From: Prauserella cavernicola
GTDB taxonomy: Bacteria > Actinomycetota > Actinomycetes > Mycobacteriales > Pseudonocardiaceae
DNA length: 64,000 nt
Direction of reading: 5' to 3'
Assembly (NCBI RefSeq): GCF_016595675.1
Contig: NZ_JAENJH010000012.1
Location: forward strand, 62,001 to 126,000
This document shows positions 1 through 7,993 of this stretch, one piece after another (position 1 is the first letter of the stretch; each line of letters opens with the position of its first letter). A model generated the notes under the pieces. It was not told the DNA's origin and did no database searches. It saw nothing but the letters and a program-made list of their open reading frames with translations. A program made the translations under genes and the position numbers.

Positions 1-218
1 CCGCCGTCGGCGTCGGCTGGGAGATGGTGCAGCCGGTCGAGGACCGCAAGGGACACGACCGCCGATACTCGGTCGACATCACGAAGATCAGCACGGAGCT
101 CGGCTACCGGCCGCGCGTCGACTTCGCCACCGGCCTCACCGACACGGTGCGCTGGTACACGGAGAACCGCGTGTGGTGGGAACAGCTCAAGGGGCGCGCC
201 GCGCTCACGGAAAGGTGA
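1..218 (+). CDS. rmlB: dTDP-glucose 4,6-dehydratase, C-terminal fragment (5' end outside window)
   Basis: Reading from base 3, about 71 residues remain of a dTDP-glucose 4,6-dehydratase, the second enzyme of dTDP-L-rhamnose synthesis in the cytoplasm. The piece KGHDRRYSVD, followed by a TKI..ELGYRP stretch and a TVRWY..N..WW ending, is the characteristic C-terminus of RmlB proteins. The NAD-binding Rossmann motif and the catalytic YxxxK lie upstream of the window. The TGA at 216-218 is six bases before the start of rmlD, so the two are probably one operon. Family certain from these motifs; the start is not visible. Confidence 0.88.
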   Translation, partial: AVGVGWEMVQPVEDRKGHDRRYSVDITKISTELGYRPRVDFATGLTDTVRWYTENRVWWEQLKGRAALTER

Positions 219-224
219 TCAGGT

Positions 225-1148
225 TTGGCGAAACTGGCTCTGCTCGTGCCCGGGGGTTCCGGGCAGCTCGGGCGTGATCTGGCCGCGCTCACGAGCGATG
301 ACGTCGACGTGCGGGCTCCCGGCTCCGCGGCGCTGGACGTGACACAGACGGGTGCGGTCGTCGAGGCCGTCACCGACCTTGCCTCGCGTGCCAGGGAGGC
401 GGGCAGCTTCCCCGTCGTGGTCAACGCCGCCGCGTACACGGCCGTGGACGCCGCCGAGGAGGACGAGGCGAGGGCGTTCGCCGTGAACGCCGACGGTCCG
501 AGGGTCCTCGCGGCGGTGTGCTCCTCGCGCAGGGTTCCGCTCGTGCACGTCTCCACCGACTACGTCTTCGCCGGCGACGGGGACCGCCCGTACGAGCCGG
601 ACTCGCCGCTCGGCCCGCACAGCGCCTACGGCCGCACCAAGGCCGCTGGCGAGGACGCCGTGCTCGGCTCCGGCGCCAGCGCGTGGATCGTGCGTACGGC
701 CTGGGCCTACGGCGCGACCGGCGCGAACTTCGTGAAAACCATGGCACGGCTGGAAAGCGAGCGCGAGACGTTGTCCGTTGTGGACGACCAGCGTGGCTCG
801 CCGACGTGGTCGGCCGACCTCGCCGCGGGCCTGGTCGAACTGGCCGGCCGCATCGCCGAGGACCGAGGGCCCGAGCGCAGTGTGCTGCACTGCACCGGCG
901 GCGGAGACACGACGTGGCACGGCTTCGCGCGGGCGATCTTCGAGGAGCTGGGCGCCGATCCGGACAGGGTGCACCCGTGCTCCACCGACGAGTTCCCCCG
1001 GCCCGCGCCGCGGCCGGCCTACTCGGTCCTGTCGAACGAGGCGTGGAGCGAGTCGGGACTCACCCCGCTGCGCCCGTGGCGAGAGGCGCTGCACGCCTTC
1101 GTCGCCGCGCACCGCGAGGCGCTGCGTCAGCCCACCGCCCGGCGGTAG
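225..1148 (+). CDS. rmlD: dTDP-4-dehydrorhamnose reductase
   Basis: This 307-residue protein makes dTDP-L-rhamnose by NAD(P)H-dependent reduction, the last step of the pathway that supplies rhamnose for the actinobacterial cell-wall linker and exopolysaccharides. The N-terminus carries GGSGQLGRDL, the dinucleotide-binding loop. STDYVFAGD and YGRTKAAGE (catalytic Tyr and Lys) follow in the order usual for RmlD. The start is TTG at 225: the preceding AAAGGTGATC resembles the complement of the 16S rRNA tail and no better start lies nearby. The 3' end overlaps the convergent glycosyltransferase gene by 22 bases. Confidence 0.93.
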   Translation: MAKLALLVPGGSGQLGRDLAALTSDDVDVRAPGSAALDVTQTGAVVEAVTDLASRAREAGSFPVVVNAAAYTAVDAAEEDEARAFAVNADGPRVLAAVCSSRRVPLVHVSTDYVFAGDGDRPYEPDSPLGPHSAYGRTKAAGEDAVLGSGASAWIVRTAWAYGATGANFVKTMARLESERETLSVVDDQRGSPTWSADLAAGLVELAGRIAEDRGPERSVLHCTGGGDTTWHGFARAIFEELGADPDRVHPCSTDEFPRPAPRPAYSVLSNEAWSESGLTPLRPWREALHAFVAAHREALRQPTARR

Positions 1149-2209
1149 GCGGCGACGGTCGCCTGGGCGCAGCGCCGCCAGGTGAAGCTGGCCGCGTGCG
1201 CCCTGCGCGCGGCGGCCGTCGACGCCGCGTCGGGTTCGTCCACCGCGGCACGCAGCTCTCCGGTCAGGCCCTCCACATCGCCGTAGCCCACGAGGTGGGC
1301 GAGCCCGGCCGAGACCTCCCGCAGCGCGGGCACGTCGGTGCACACCACCGGCACGTCGCACGCCATCGCCTCCAGCACCGGCAGGCCGAAGCCCTCGTCG
1401 CGCGAGGGCAGCACCAGTGCCGACGCCCCGGCCACCACACGCTGCAGGTCCAGATCGGACAGATAGCCGACGTGCTGTGTGCGCTCGGCGGCGGGAAACG
1501 TGCCGGGTCCCGCGAACACCAGCGGCGGCAGGTCCGGGTCGGCGGCGTGCGCCTCGAGCAGCCAGCGCAGTCCCTTGCGCGGTCCCGGCGCCCCGGCGAA
1601 GAGCAGGTACCTGCCAGGCAGGCCGAGTCGCTCGCTGAGCTGCTGGCTCGGCGGGCGGGCCGCGAACCAGCCCGCGTCGACGCCCAGCGGGGTCACGTCG
1701 ATCTTGGCGCGGTCGACGTCGAGCCGCTCGGCCACCCGGTCGGCGACCGCGGCGGTGGGCGTGCAGATCACGTCGGCGCGGGCAGCGCCGCGCCGCACCA
1801 GTTCGGGCAGCTCGGCATCGCTCGGCGGCAGCTCGTCCGGTGCGTCGAAGAACGCGAGGTCGTGGATGGTGAGCACCCCGGCCGCGCGGTACGTGCGCGG
1901 CAGTACGAAGTTGGTGCCGTGCACGACGTCGGTGGCTCCGGCGAACAGCTCCACCGGGGGGAACGTCGAGCGCAGCCACGCCTTGCGCAGCAGCCGCGCG
2001 GCGACCGGCATCCCCCTCGCCCGCACGCCGTGCGGCAGCACCGAACGCAGCTTTCGCCAGCCCCGCAACGTGAACGCCACCGCGCGGGTGTCCACACCGG
2101 ACAGCGACGCGAGCTCCTCGGACAGCGAGGCGGTGTAGCGGCCGATCCCCGTGCGGTCTCCCAGCAGCGGGGTGCCGTCGAGCAGCACGCGCAGGTCCTT
2201 GCTAGCCAC
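1127..2209 (-). CDS. GT4-type glycosyltransferase
   Basis: A 360-residue GT-B-fold retaining glycosyltransferase that should move a sugar from a nucleotide donor to a lipid-linked or polysaccharide acceptor at the inner face of the membrane. The N-terminal half has GTGIGRYT-type glycine-rich acceptor-domain sequence (DRTGIGRYTASL). The C-terminal half has LFAGAPGPRKG and the donor-binding motif EGFGLPVLE near residue 270. It is the last gene of a three-gene minus-strand set: its ATG overlaps the TAG of the 833-residue gene by eight bases, so translation is probably coupled. Acceptor and sugar cannot be told from sequence. Confidence 0.85.
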   Translation of the reverse strand: MASKDLRVLLDGTPLLGDRTGIGRYTASLSEELASLSGVDTRAVAFTLRGWRKLRSVLPHGVRARGMPVAARLLRKAWLRSTFPPVELFAGATDVVHGTNFVLPRTYRAAGVLTIHDLAFFDAPDELPPSDAELPELVRRGAARADVICTPTAAVADRVAERLDVDRAKIDVTPLGVDAGWFAARPPSQQLSERLGLPGRYLLFAGAPGPRKGLRWLLEAHAADPDLPPLVFAGPGTFPAAERTQHVGYLSDLDLQRVVAGASALVLPSRDEGFGLPVLEAMACDVPVVCTDVPALREVSAGLAHLVGYGDVEGLTGELRAAVDEPDAASTAAARRAHAASFTWRRCAQATVAAYRRAVG

Positions 2210-4703
2210 GGCGCAGACCCCGCCTGGCCAGCTTCTTCACTCGGCCGCCCGCGCGCCGCGCGAGCTCGGTGGGACCTCCCGCGGTGAGGTACTCCTTCAC
2301 CAGCGCCAGGTCGCGGCGCACCAGTTCCGCGCCGCGCACCGGATCCGCCACGGTCAGGTCGGCGGCGCCCGGCAGCCGGTCGGCGGCGGGACGCGGGTCG
2401 CGGCAGAACTCCACGAGCGGCTCCAGCACCACCGGCCACGTGTAGCGGCGCGCGACCTGCTCGATGCGCTCCCGGCAGCCCTGCGCGAACTCGGTGTCGT
2501 AGAGGCAGCGCTCCAGCGCGTCGGCCAGTGCCTCGCTGTCCTCGGGCGGCACCACCACGCCGAGACGTTCCTCGCGCACCAGGTCGGCGAAGGCGTCGCC
2601 GTCGGTGGTGACGATGGGCAGCCCCGACCACAGGTAGTCGAGCACCCGGGTGCGGAACGCGAAGGTGGTCTCGACGTGCTCGAAGTGGGTGGTGACTCCG
2701 CAGTCGGCGTCGAGCAGCCAGTTCTGCCGCTCGTCGTAGGGCACCCACTGCTCGTTGAAGAACACGTGCTTGCCGGTGAGCCCGAGCGAGTCGGCCAGCC
2801 GGATGGTCCGCGCGCCGATGTCCATCTCGGCGACCTCCGGGTTCGGGTGGCGCATGCCGAGGAACACCAGCCGCACATCGGCGCGCGTCGTGCTCAGGCG
2901 CTCGATCGCGCGCACGAGCGTGAGCGGGTCGAACCAGCTGTAGACCCCGCCCGCCCACAGCACCACGTGGTCGGTCTCGGCGATGCCGTCGAGCGAGGCT
3001 CGCAGGCCGGGCCCGGTGCGCTGCGGCGGCCTCGGCGACAGGCCGAACGGCACCACCGACAGCAGTGACCGGGTGGTGGGGTCGGCGTCGTAGAGACGCG
3101 GGGTGAGCCTGCCCATCGCGGCGAGGTGGCCCAGCCAGAAGTGCCGCTGCCGCTGCGAGGCGCACAGGAAGAAGTCGCCGCGCTCCAGCTGCGCGTCGAG
3201 CACCTTCGTGACGCCGACGAGGTCGGCCGCGCGTTTGTCGTCGGGCGTCTCCTTGCCCTGCTCGAGCAGTTCGAGGTGCATCGGGTCGTACAGGTCGCAC
3301 ACCACGATCTTGTGGGCGTGCTCGTTCTTGAGCGCGGGAGCCAGCTCCAGCACGTGCCCCTGCAGGATCACGATGTCGGCCCACTCGACGGGCTCGGCGA
3401 GGTCGCGCCTGCGGGCCGCGCTGACCGCGAACGGCGCCGGCGGCGGGTCGGCGAGCGGGTTGACGGTGACGAGCCTGACCTCGTGCTCGCCGGAGAGCAC
3501 CTCGGCGATGTTCCACGCCCTGATGGCGGGGCCCGCCATGCGCTCGGTGATCGCGTCGCCGGTGATCACCAGGACCCTGCGGCGCTTGCCGAACGACTTC
3601 TCGATGCCGAACGCCGACACCAGGATGTCGTGCGCCGCGAGGTAGCGCGGCAGCGGGTACGCGGGCTCGAGTGCGTTGCGCAGCAACGGAAGCAGGTCGG
3701 CGTCGGTACGCACGCGAGCGGCCTGCTCGGTCTCCCTGGCCTCGGCGAGCGAGGGCAGCAGCTCCACGAACTGGTCGACGGCGAGCACCCCGGCGAGCGC
3801 GCTCCTCGGCACGGGGACCGGCTCGGTCTCGGCGGGGCCGACGCCACGCTGGAGGTCCAGCTGCGTGGCGTCGAGCTCGCCGCGCGCGGTGGCGCGGCGG
3901 ACGGTGAGCGCGAGCGCGGCGGGCAGGGCGGTGGCCAGCGTCTCGGCGGAGAGGTTCTTGTAGAGCGCGCAGAGTGCGTTGCGCTCCAGCAGGAACGTCT
4001 CCCGGCCGCTGTCCGGTGTGTCCACTTCGGACATCGTGCCGTGGTGGTGGTGGTAGGACAGCGACTCCGGCACGTACCGCACCCGCCAGCCGCGCAGGTT
4101 CAGCCGCCAGCCCAGGTCGACGTCCTCGTAGAACATGAAGAAGCGCTCGTCGAAGCCGCCCAGTTCGGCGAACACGCTCGCGCGCACGAACATGGCCGAG
4201 CCCGTGGCGAACAGCACGTCCTTGGCGGTGTCGTGCTCGCGGGCGGGCACGTCGGCGATGGGCGAGCCCGCGTGCCGCTTGTAGCCCATGCCGAACCAGG
4301 TGAGCCCGCCGTCGACGAAGTCGGTGCCGGTGCCCTCCCAGTCGAGGACCTTGCTGGCCACGGCGGCCACACCGGGCTCGTCGCGCAGCGCCGACACGGC
4401 CGCGTCGACCCAGCCGGGAGCGGGGCGGGCGTCGTTGTTGAGGAACGCGAGCACGGTGCCCTCGGCCTGCCGCGCGCCGAGGTTGCAGCCGCCGGCGAAG
4501 CCGAGGTTCTCGCCGGACTCGATCAGGCGCACGTCCGGCACGGCGGCGCGGATGCGGGCGGCGTCGTCGCCGGGTGAGGCGTTGTCGACGCAGATGATCT
4601 CGAGCCGTGGGTAGTCGTGCTCGCCGAGAGCGCGCAGGCACGTGATGGTGTCGTCGGCGCCGCGGTAGTTGACCACGACCACCGAGACCAGCGGCTGTAC
4701 CAA
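2202..4703 (-). CDS. Two-domain glycosyltransferase (GT2 fused to a GT-B-like domain), 833 aa
   Basis: Residues 1 to about 300 form a GT-A (GT2) domain: VSVVVVNYRG at 6-15, DNAS at 40-43, NND at 89-91 as the metal-binding DxD equivalent, and FYEDVD at 191-196. From about residue 375 a second domain begins (RRRVLVITGDAI) and continues with LWAGGVYSWFD and LPIVTTDGDAFADLV, which look like a GT-B glycosyltransferase. The reading frame stays open upstream to 5717, but this extension lies over another gene. The start is taken as TTG at 4703, seven bases after a GAGGAG ribosome site. It may extend and branch one glycan with two activities. Both activities are inferred from motifs. Confidence 0.8.
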   Translation of the reverse strand: MVQPLVSVVVVNYRGADDTITCLRALGEHDYPRLEIICVDNASPGDDAARIRAAVPDVRLIESGENLGFAGGCNLGARQAEGTVLAFLNNDARPAPGWVDAAVSALRDEPGVAAVASKVLDWEGTGTDFVDGGLTWFGMGYKRHAGSPIADVPAREHDTAKDVLFATGSAMFVRASVFAELGGFDERFFMFYEDVDLGWRLNLRGWRVRYVPESLSYHHHHGTMSEVDTPDSGRETFLLERNALCALYKNLSAETLATALPAALALTVRRATARGELDATQLDLQRGVGPAETEPVPVPRSALAGVLAVDQFVELLPSLAEARETEQAARVRTDADLLPLLRNALEPAYPLPRYLAAHDILVSAFGIEKSFGKRRRVLVITGDAITERMAGPAIRAWNIAEVLSGEHEVRLVTVNPLADPPPAPFAVSAARRRDLAEPVEWADIVILQGHVLELAPALKNEHAHKIVVCDLYDPMHLELLEQGKETPDDKRAADLVGVTKVLDAQLERGDFFLCASQRQRHFWLGHLAAMGRLTPRLYDADPTTRSLLSVVPFGLSPRPPQRTGPGLRASLDGIAETDHVVLWAGGVYSWFDPLTLVRAIERLSTTRADVRLVFLGMRHPNPEVAEMDIGARTIRLADSLGLTGKHVFFNEQWVPYDERQNWLLDADCGVTTHFEHVETTFAFRTRVLDYLWSGLPIVTTDGDAFADLVREERLGVVVPPEDSEALADALERCLYDTEFAQGCRERIEQVARRYTWPVVLEPLVEFCRDPRPAADRLPGAADLTVADPVRGAELVRRDLALVKEYLTAGGPTELARRAGGRVKKLARRGLRRG

Positions 4704-4735
4704 GGTTGCGCTCCTCGCGTCTACTTGGTCAGAGC

Positions 4736-5644
4736 CTATCGGCCTGCCCAGCGCCGCCAGAGGACGCCTCGCGCCACCACCGAGCGCCCGCCGACGCCCC
4801 GGCGGGCCAGCAGCGCGGCGGGCAGCCGCGCCGCCACCTCGGCGAGGACGCGGCAGCGGAGTCCGAGGCGGAAGTTCGCCGCGTCCGGCACGTCGCGGCG
4901 CAGCGGAAGCACCGCGGTCAGCGCCGCGAAGCGCGCCAACTCGCGGGCTGCCACGCTCGCGGGAGCGCAGCGGACGAGCATGAGCAGCCGGTTGCGCTCG
5001 TTCCAGCGGTGGAACAGGGGCGAGCCGGGCCGGGTGCTCGCGCCGTGCCGGTGCCGGGCGACGGCGTCCTTCGCCACCACGAGGTCCCAGCCGGCGAGCC
5101 GCAGCCGCCACGCGGTGTCGGTGTCCTCGTAGTAGCAGAAGAAGGCCGAGGGCACCGAGCCCGCGGCCCGCAGTGCCCCGGTGCGCAGCAGCGCGGCACC
5201 GCCGCAGAAGCCGAACGACTCGGCGTGCTCGGTCAGGTCGGCGCCGTGGCCGTCGGCGGTCAGCCGCACGCCGAGCGACTGTGGCGTGCCGTCGGGGTAC
5301 TCCAGCCGCGAGGCGACCGCGGCGACACCGGGCGACATGGCGTCCTCCAGCGCGGCCAGCCAGCCCGGCTCCGGCGCGGCGTCGTCGTTGAGCCAGGCCA
5401 CGTACTCGGTGTCCACAGCGGACAAGGCGGCCGCGAGTCCGCCCGCGTAGCCCGCGTTGCGCGGCAGCCGCAGTACCTCGGGTGCCGACGGGTGCTCGGC
5501 GAGCAGGCGTGCCGACCCGTCGTCGGAGGCGTTGTCGACCACCAGGGTCCGGTGTGGACGATCCTGCGCCGCGAGGGCGTCGAGGCAGTCGGTGAGGTGC
5601 GCCGCGCCACGCCAGGTGACGACGACGACGGTGGTTGCGGGCAC
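4736..5644 (-). CDS. GT2 family glycosyltransferase
   Basis: A 302-residue inverting GT-A-fold glycosyltransferase resembling rhamnosyltransferases. It shows the VVVVTWRG nucleotide-binding strand, VDNASDDGS, NDDA as the DxD metal site, and the YYEDTDTAWRL block typical of this family. The C-terminal 70 residues are rich in Arg and Ala and may lie against the membrane. It begins with GTG at 5644, with TATTCT exactly six bases upstream, the layout of a leaderless transcript. It is followed 32 bases later by the two-domain transferase and lies divergently from the transferase at 5662 across only 17 bases. Confidence 0.85.
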   Translation of the reverse strand: MPATTVVVVTWRGAAHLTDCLDALAAQDRPHRTLVVDNASDDGSARLLAEHPSAPEVLRLPRNAGYAGGLAAALSAVDTEYVAWLNDDAAPEPGWLAALEDAMSPGVAAVASRLEYPDGTPQSLGVRLTADGHGADLTEHAESFGFCGGAALLRTGALRAAGSVPSAFFCYYEDTDTAWRLRLAGWDLVVAKDAVARHRHGASTRPGSPLFHRWNERNRLLMLVRCAPASVAARELARFAALTAVLPLRRDVPDAANFRLGLRCRVLAEVAARLPAALLARRGVGGRSVVARGVLWRRWAGR

Positions 5645-5661
5645 GCGGGCAGAATAGCGGC
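5645..5661. promoter_or_regulatory. 17-base bidirectional leaderless promoter with a shared -10
   Basis: The whole gap between the GTG at 5644 (minus) and the GTG at 5662 (plus) is 17 bases. The plus strand has CAGAAT at 5650-5655, then six bases, then GTG. The minus strand has TATTCT at 5656-5651, then six bases, then GTG. The two hexamers share five base pairs. Leaderless actinobacterial promoters place a TANNNT-like hexamer 6-7 bases before the start codon, so each direction fits. Seen in sequence; promoter activity is inferred. Confidence 0.55.
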
Positions 5662-6768
5662 GTGCGTGAACTCGTCGTGCTCGCCGAGCAGCTGCTCGCG
5701 CCCGTGCCGGGTGGCACGGGCCGCTACACGGCCGAGCTGCTGCGTGCTCTGGCGACCACGGTGCCGGAAGGCTGGGCGCTCACCAGCGCCGTGGCCAGGC
5801 ACTCCGACGTCGAGCGCGCCAGGCTCGATGGCGTGCCGGGCCCGAGGGTGCTGCCCCTGCCGCGGCGGGCGCTGATCGCGGCCTGGCAGCTCGGGCTGCC
5901 GCTGTGGCCGGGCGGGTCGGCGGTGCACGCGCCCACCCCGCTGGCGCCGCCGAGAACACCTCGGGGCCGCACGCTCTCGGTGACGGTGCACGACACCGTG
6001 CCGTGGACCCATCCCGAGACCCTGACCCCGCGCGGCGTCGCGTGGCACATCTCGGCCATCACCAGGGCAGCGGCCACCGCCACCGCGCTCGTCGTGCCCA
6101 CGCGCGCGGTCGCGCGCGAGCTGGCCGAGCACGTACCCGGCGCCGACGGTGCCCACGTGATCGGACACGGCGTCACCGAGCTGCCCGCACCGGCGCCGCT
6201 GGAGCTGCCGCCCCGCTACGTGCTCGCGGTCGGCACGCTCGAACCGCGCAAGGGCATCGACGTGCTCGTCCGGGCCGTGGCCGGGCTCGACGAACCGCTG
6301 CTGCTCGCGGGCCAGCCCGGCTGGGGTGAGCTCGACCCGGTCCGGCTCGGCGAGCGGGCCGGGCTGCGTCCCGGCCAGGTCAGGGTGCTCGGCAGGCTGA
6401 CCGACGCCGAGCTCGCCGCCGCGCTGCGCGGCGCGACCGTGCTCGCCGCGCCGAGTCTCGCCGAGGGCTTCGGGCTGCCCGTGCTCGAGGCCATGGCCGC
6501 AGGGGTACCGGTCGTGCACTCCGATGCGCCCGCCCTCGTGGAGGTCGCCGGGGGAGCGGGCCGCAGTGTGCCGCGCGGCGACGCCGACGCGCTGACCGCG
6601 GCGCTGCGCGAGGTGCTCGGCTCGGCGAATCTCGCCCGTGAGCTGGGGAAGGCCGGCCGGGCCAGAGCGGCCGCGTTCTCGTGGCGAGCGGCCGCCGAGG
6701 CCATCTGGTCACTGCATAGTGGGGCGAGTTCGTCGGATCCTGTCCGCTCGGAGTACGGGGGGCCGTAG
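5662..6768 (+). CDS. GT4-type glycosyltransferase
   Basis: This 368-residue GT-B glycosyltransferase opens with VPGGTGRYTAELL, the glycine-rich acceptor loop, and carries AVGTLEPRKGIDVLVRA and EGFGLPVLEAMA, the E-x7-E donor-phosphate motif of GT4 proteins. I chose the GTG at 5662 rather than the TTG at 5635: the TTG lies inside the divergent gene, while the GTG has CAGAAT six bases upstream. It resembles the next gene, which shares the RKG and EGFGLPVLE blocks, so the two may be paralogues acting in sequence on one glycan. Substrate unknown. Confidence 0.85.
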   Translation: MRELVVLAEQLLAPVPGGTGRYTAELLRALATTVPEGWALTSAVARHSDVERARLDGVPGPRVLPLPRRALIAAWQLGLPLWPGGSAVHAPTPLAPPRTPRGRTLSVTVHDTVPWTHPETLTPRGVAWHISAITRAAATATALVVPTRAVARELAEHVPGADGAHVIGHGVTELPAPAPLELPPRYVLAVGTLEPRKGIDVLVRAVAGLDEPLLLAGQPGWGELDPVRLGERAGLRPGQVRVLGRLTDAELAAALRGATVLAAPSLAEGFGLPVLEAMAAGVPVVHSDAPALVEVAGGAGRSVPRGDADALTAALREVLGSANLARELGKAGRARAAAFSWRAAAEAIWSLHSGASSSDPVRSEYGGP

Positions 6769-6771
6769 TCT
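6766..6771 (+). promoter_or_regulatory. Putative leaderless -10 element (TAGTCT)
   Basis: TAGTCT ends six bases before the GTG at 6778. Its first three bases are also the stop codon of the preceding glycosyltransferase. No Shine-Dalgarno sequence precedes the GTG, which supports leaderless initiation in addition to any read-through. Confidence 0.4.
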
Positions 6772-6777
6772 GCACGG

Positions 6778-7926
6778 GTGGCAGAACCACACGTGCTGAT
6801 CGACGCCACGGCCGTGCCGGCCGATCGTGGTGGCGTTGGACGGTACGTCGATTCGCTCGTCGCCGCGCTCGACGAGGCCGGTTCGAACCTCACCGTCGTG
6901 TGCCAGCCCCGCGACGCCGAGCTGTACGCGGGCCTCGCGCCCCGCTCCCGGATCGTCAGCGCCGCCGAGTCGACGGCCACCAGGACCGCGCGGCTGACCT
7001 GGGAACAGACCACCCTGCCGAGGCTCGTCCGCAGACTCGGCGTCGACGTGGTCCACTCGCCGCACTACACGATGCCGCTCGGGAGCAGGGCGGCCTCGGT
7101 CGTCACGCTGCACGACGCGACGTTCTTCACCGACGCCGTGCTGCACTCGTCGGTGAAGGCGCGCTTCTTCCGGGCATGGACCGTGGCCGCGCTGCGCAGG
7201 GCCTCGCTGTGCGTGGTGCCCAGCGCCGCGACCGCGGAGGAGCTCACCCGCGTCACGCGGACCCGCACCGCCGAGGTCGAGATCATCCAGCACGGAGTGG
7301 ACACCGACCGGTTCCACCCGCCCGCGCCGGAGGAGACGCAGGCCGCGCGTGACGCTGTCGGGCTCGGCGACACGCCCTACGTCGCGTTCCTCGGCGCGCT
7401 CGAACCCCGCAAGAACGTGCCCGCGTTGATCAGGGGCTTCGCGCTCGCGGTCGCCGACCGGCCCGATCCGCCCGCGCTCGTCCTCGCCGGCCAGCCCGGC
7501 TGGGACCGGCAGGTGGAGAACGCGCTCGACGCCGTGCCCCACCGGCTGCGGGTGATCCGCGCCGGATATCTGCCCTTCGGCACACTCGCCGGGTTCCTCG
7601 GCGGCGCCGAGCTCGTCGCCTACCCCAGCCTCGGCGAGGGCTTCGGCCTGCCGGTGCTGGAGGCGATGGCGTCGGGGGCGTGCGTGCTCACCACGCGCAG
7701 GCTCGCGCTGCCCGAGGTCGGCGGCGACGCCGTGGCCTACTGCGGGGTCGGAGCGGGCGACGTGGCCGCGGCCCTCGGCGACCTGCTGGACGACCCGACG
7801 CGCAGGGCCACGCTCGCCGAGGCCGCACAGCGCAGGGCCAAGGAGTTCTCCTGGGAGACCAGCGCCGAGGGCCACCAGCTGGCCTACGACAAGGCCTGGC
7901 ACCTGCACCGCACCCGCGAATCCTGA
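6778..7926 (+). CDS. GT4-type glycosyltransferase
   Basis: A 382-residue retaining glycosyltransferase of the GT-B fold. Visible blocks are HVLIDATAVP and DRGGVGRYVDSLV in the acceptor domain, VVHSPHYTMPL and VTLHDATFF in the middle, and FLGALEPRKNVPALI and EGFGLPVLEAMASG in the donor domain. It starts at GTG 6778, nine bases after the previous stop. It belongs to the plus-strand series leading to WbbL, so it probably adds a sugar to a rhamnose- or mannose-containing envelope glycan. The sugar and linkage cannot be predicted. Confidence 0.85.
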   Translation: MAEPHVLIDATAVPADRGGVGRYVDSLVAALDEAGSNLTVVCQPRDAELYAGLAPRSRIVSAAESTATRTARLTWEQTTLPRLVRRLGVDVVHSPHYTMPLGSRAASVVTLHDATFFTDAVLHSSVKARFFRAWTVAALRRASLCVVPSAATAEELTRVTRTRTAEVEIIQHGVDTDRFHPPAPEETQAARDAVGLGDTPYVAFLGALEPRKNVPALIRGFALAVADRPDPPALVLAGQPGWDRQVENALDAVPHRLRVIRAGYLPFGTLAGFLGGAELVAYPSLGEGFGLPVLEAMASGACVLTTRRLALPEVGGDAVAYCGVGAGDVAAALGDLLDDPTRRATLAEAAQRRAKEFSWETSAEGHQLAYDKAWHLHRTRES

Positions 7927-7993
7927 CGAGCCGGGACGCTCCGCCGCCGGAGGCGAGGAGAGCCATCCGGCGTGCCGGGTGCACAATGGCCGC

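Noticed and set aside
219-1979. Long minus-strand open frame opposite rmlD
   Set aside because: It is an Arg/Ala-rich shadow typical of high-GC DNA and lies over two genes with clear motifs.
4704-5717. N-terminal extension of the 833-residue transferase frame
   Set aside because: The extra sequence lies over the GT2 gene 4736-5644, has no family motif, and a better TTG with ribosome site exists at 4703.
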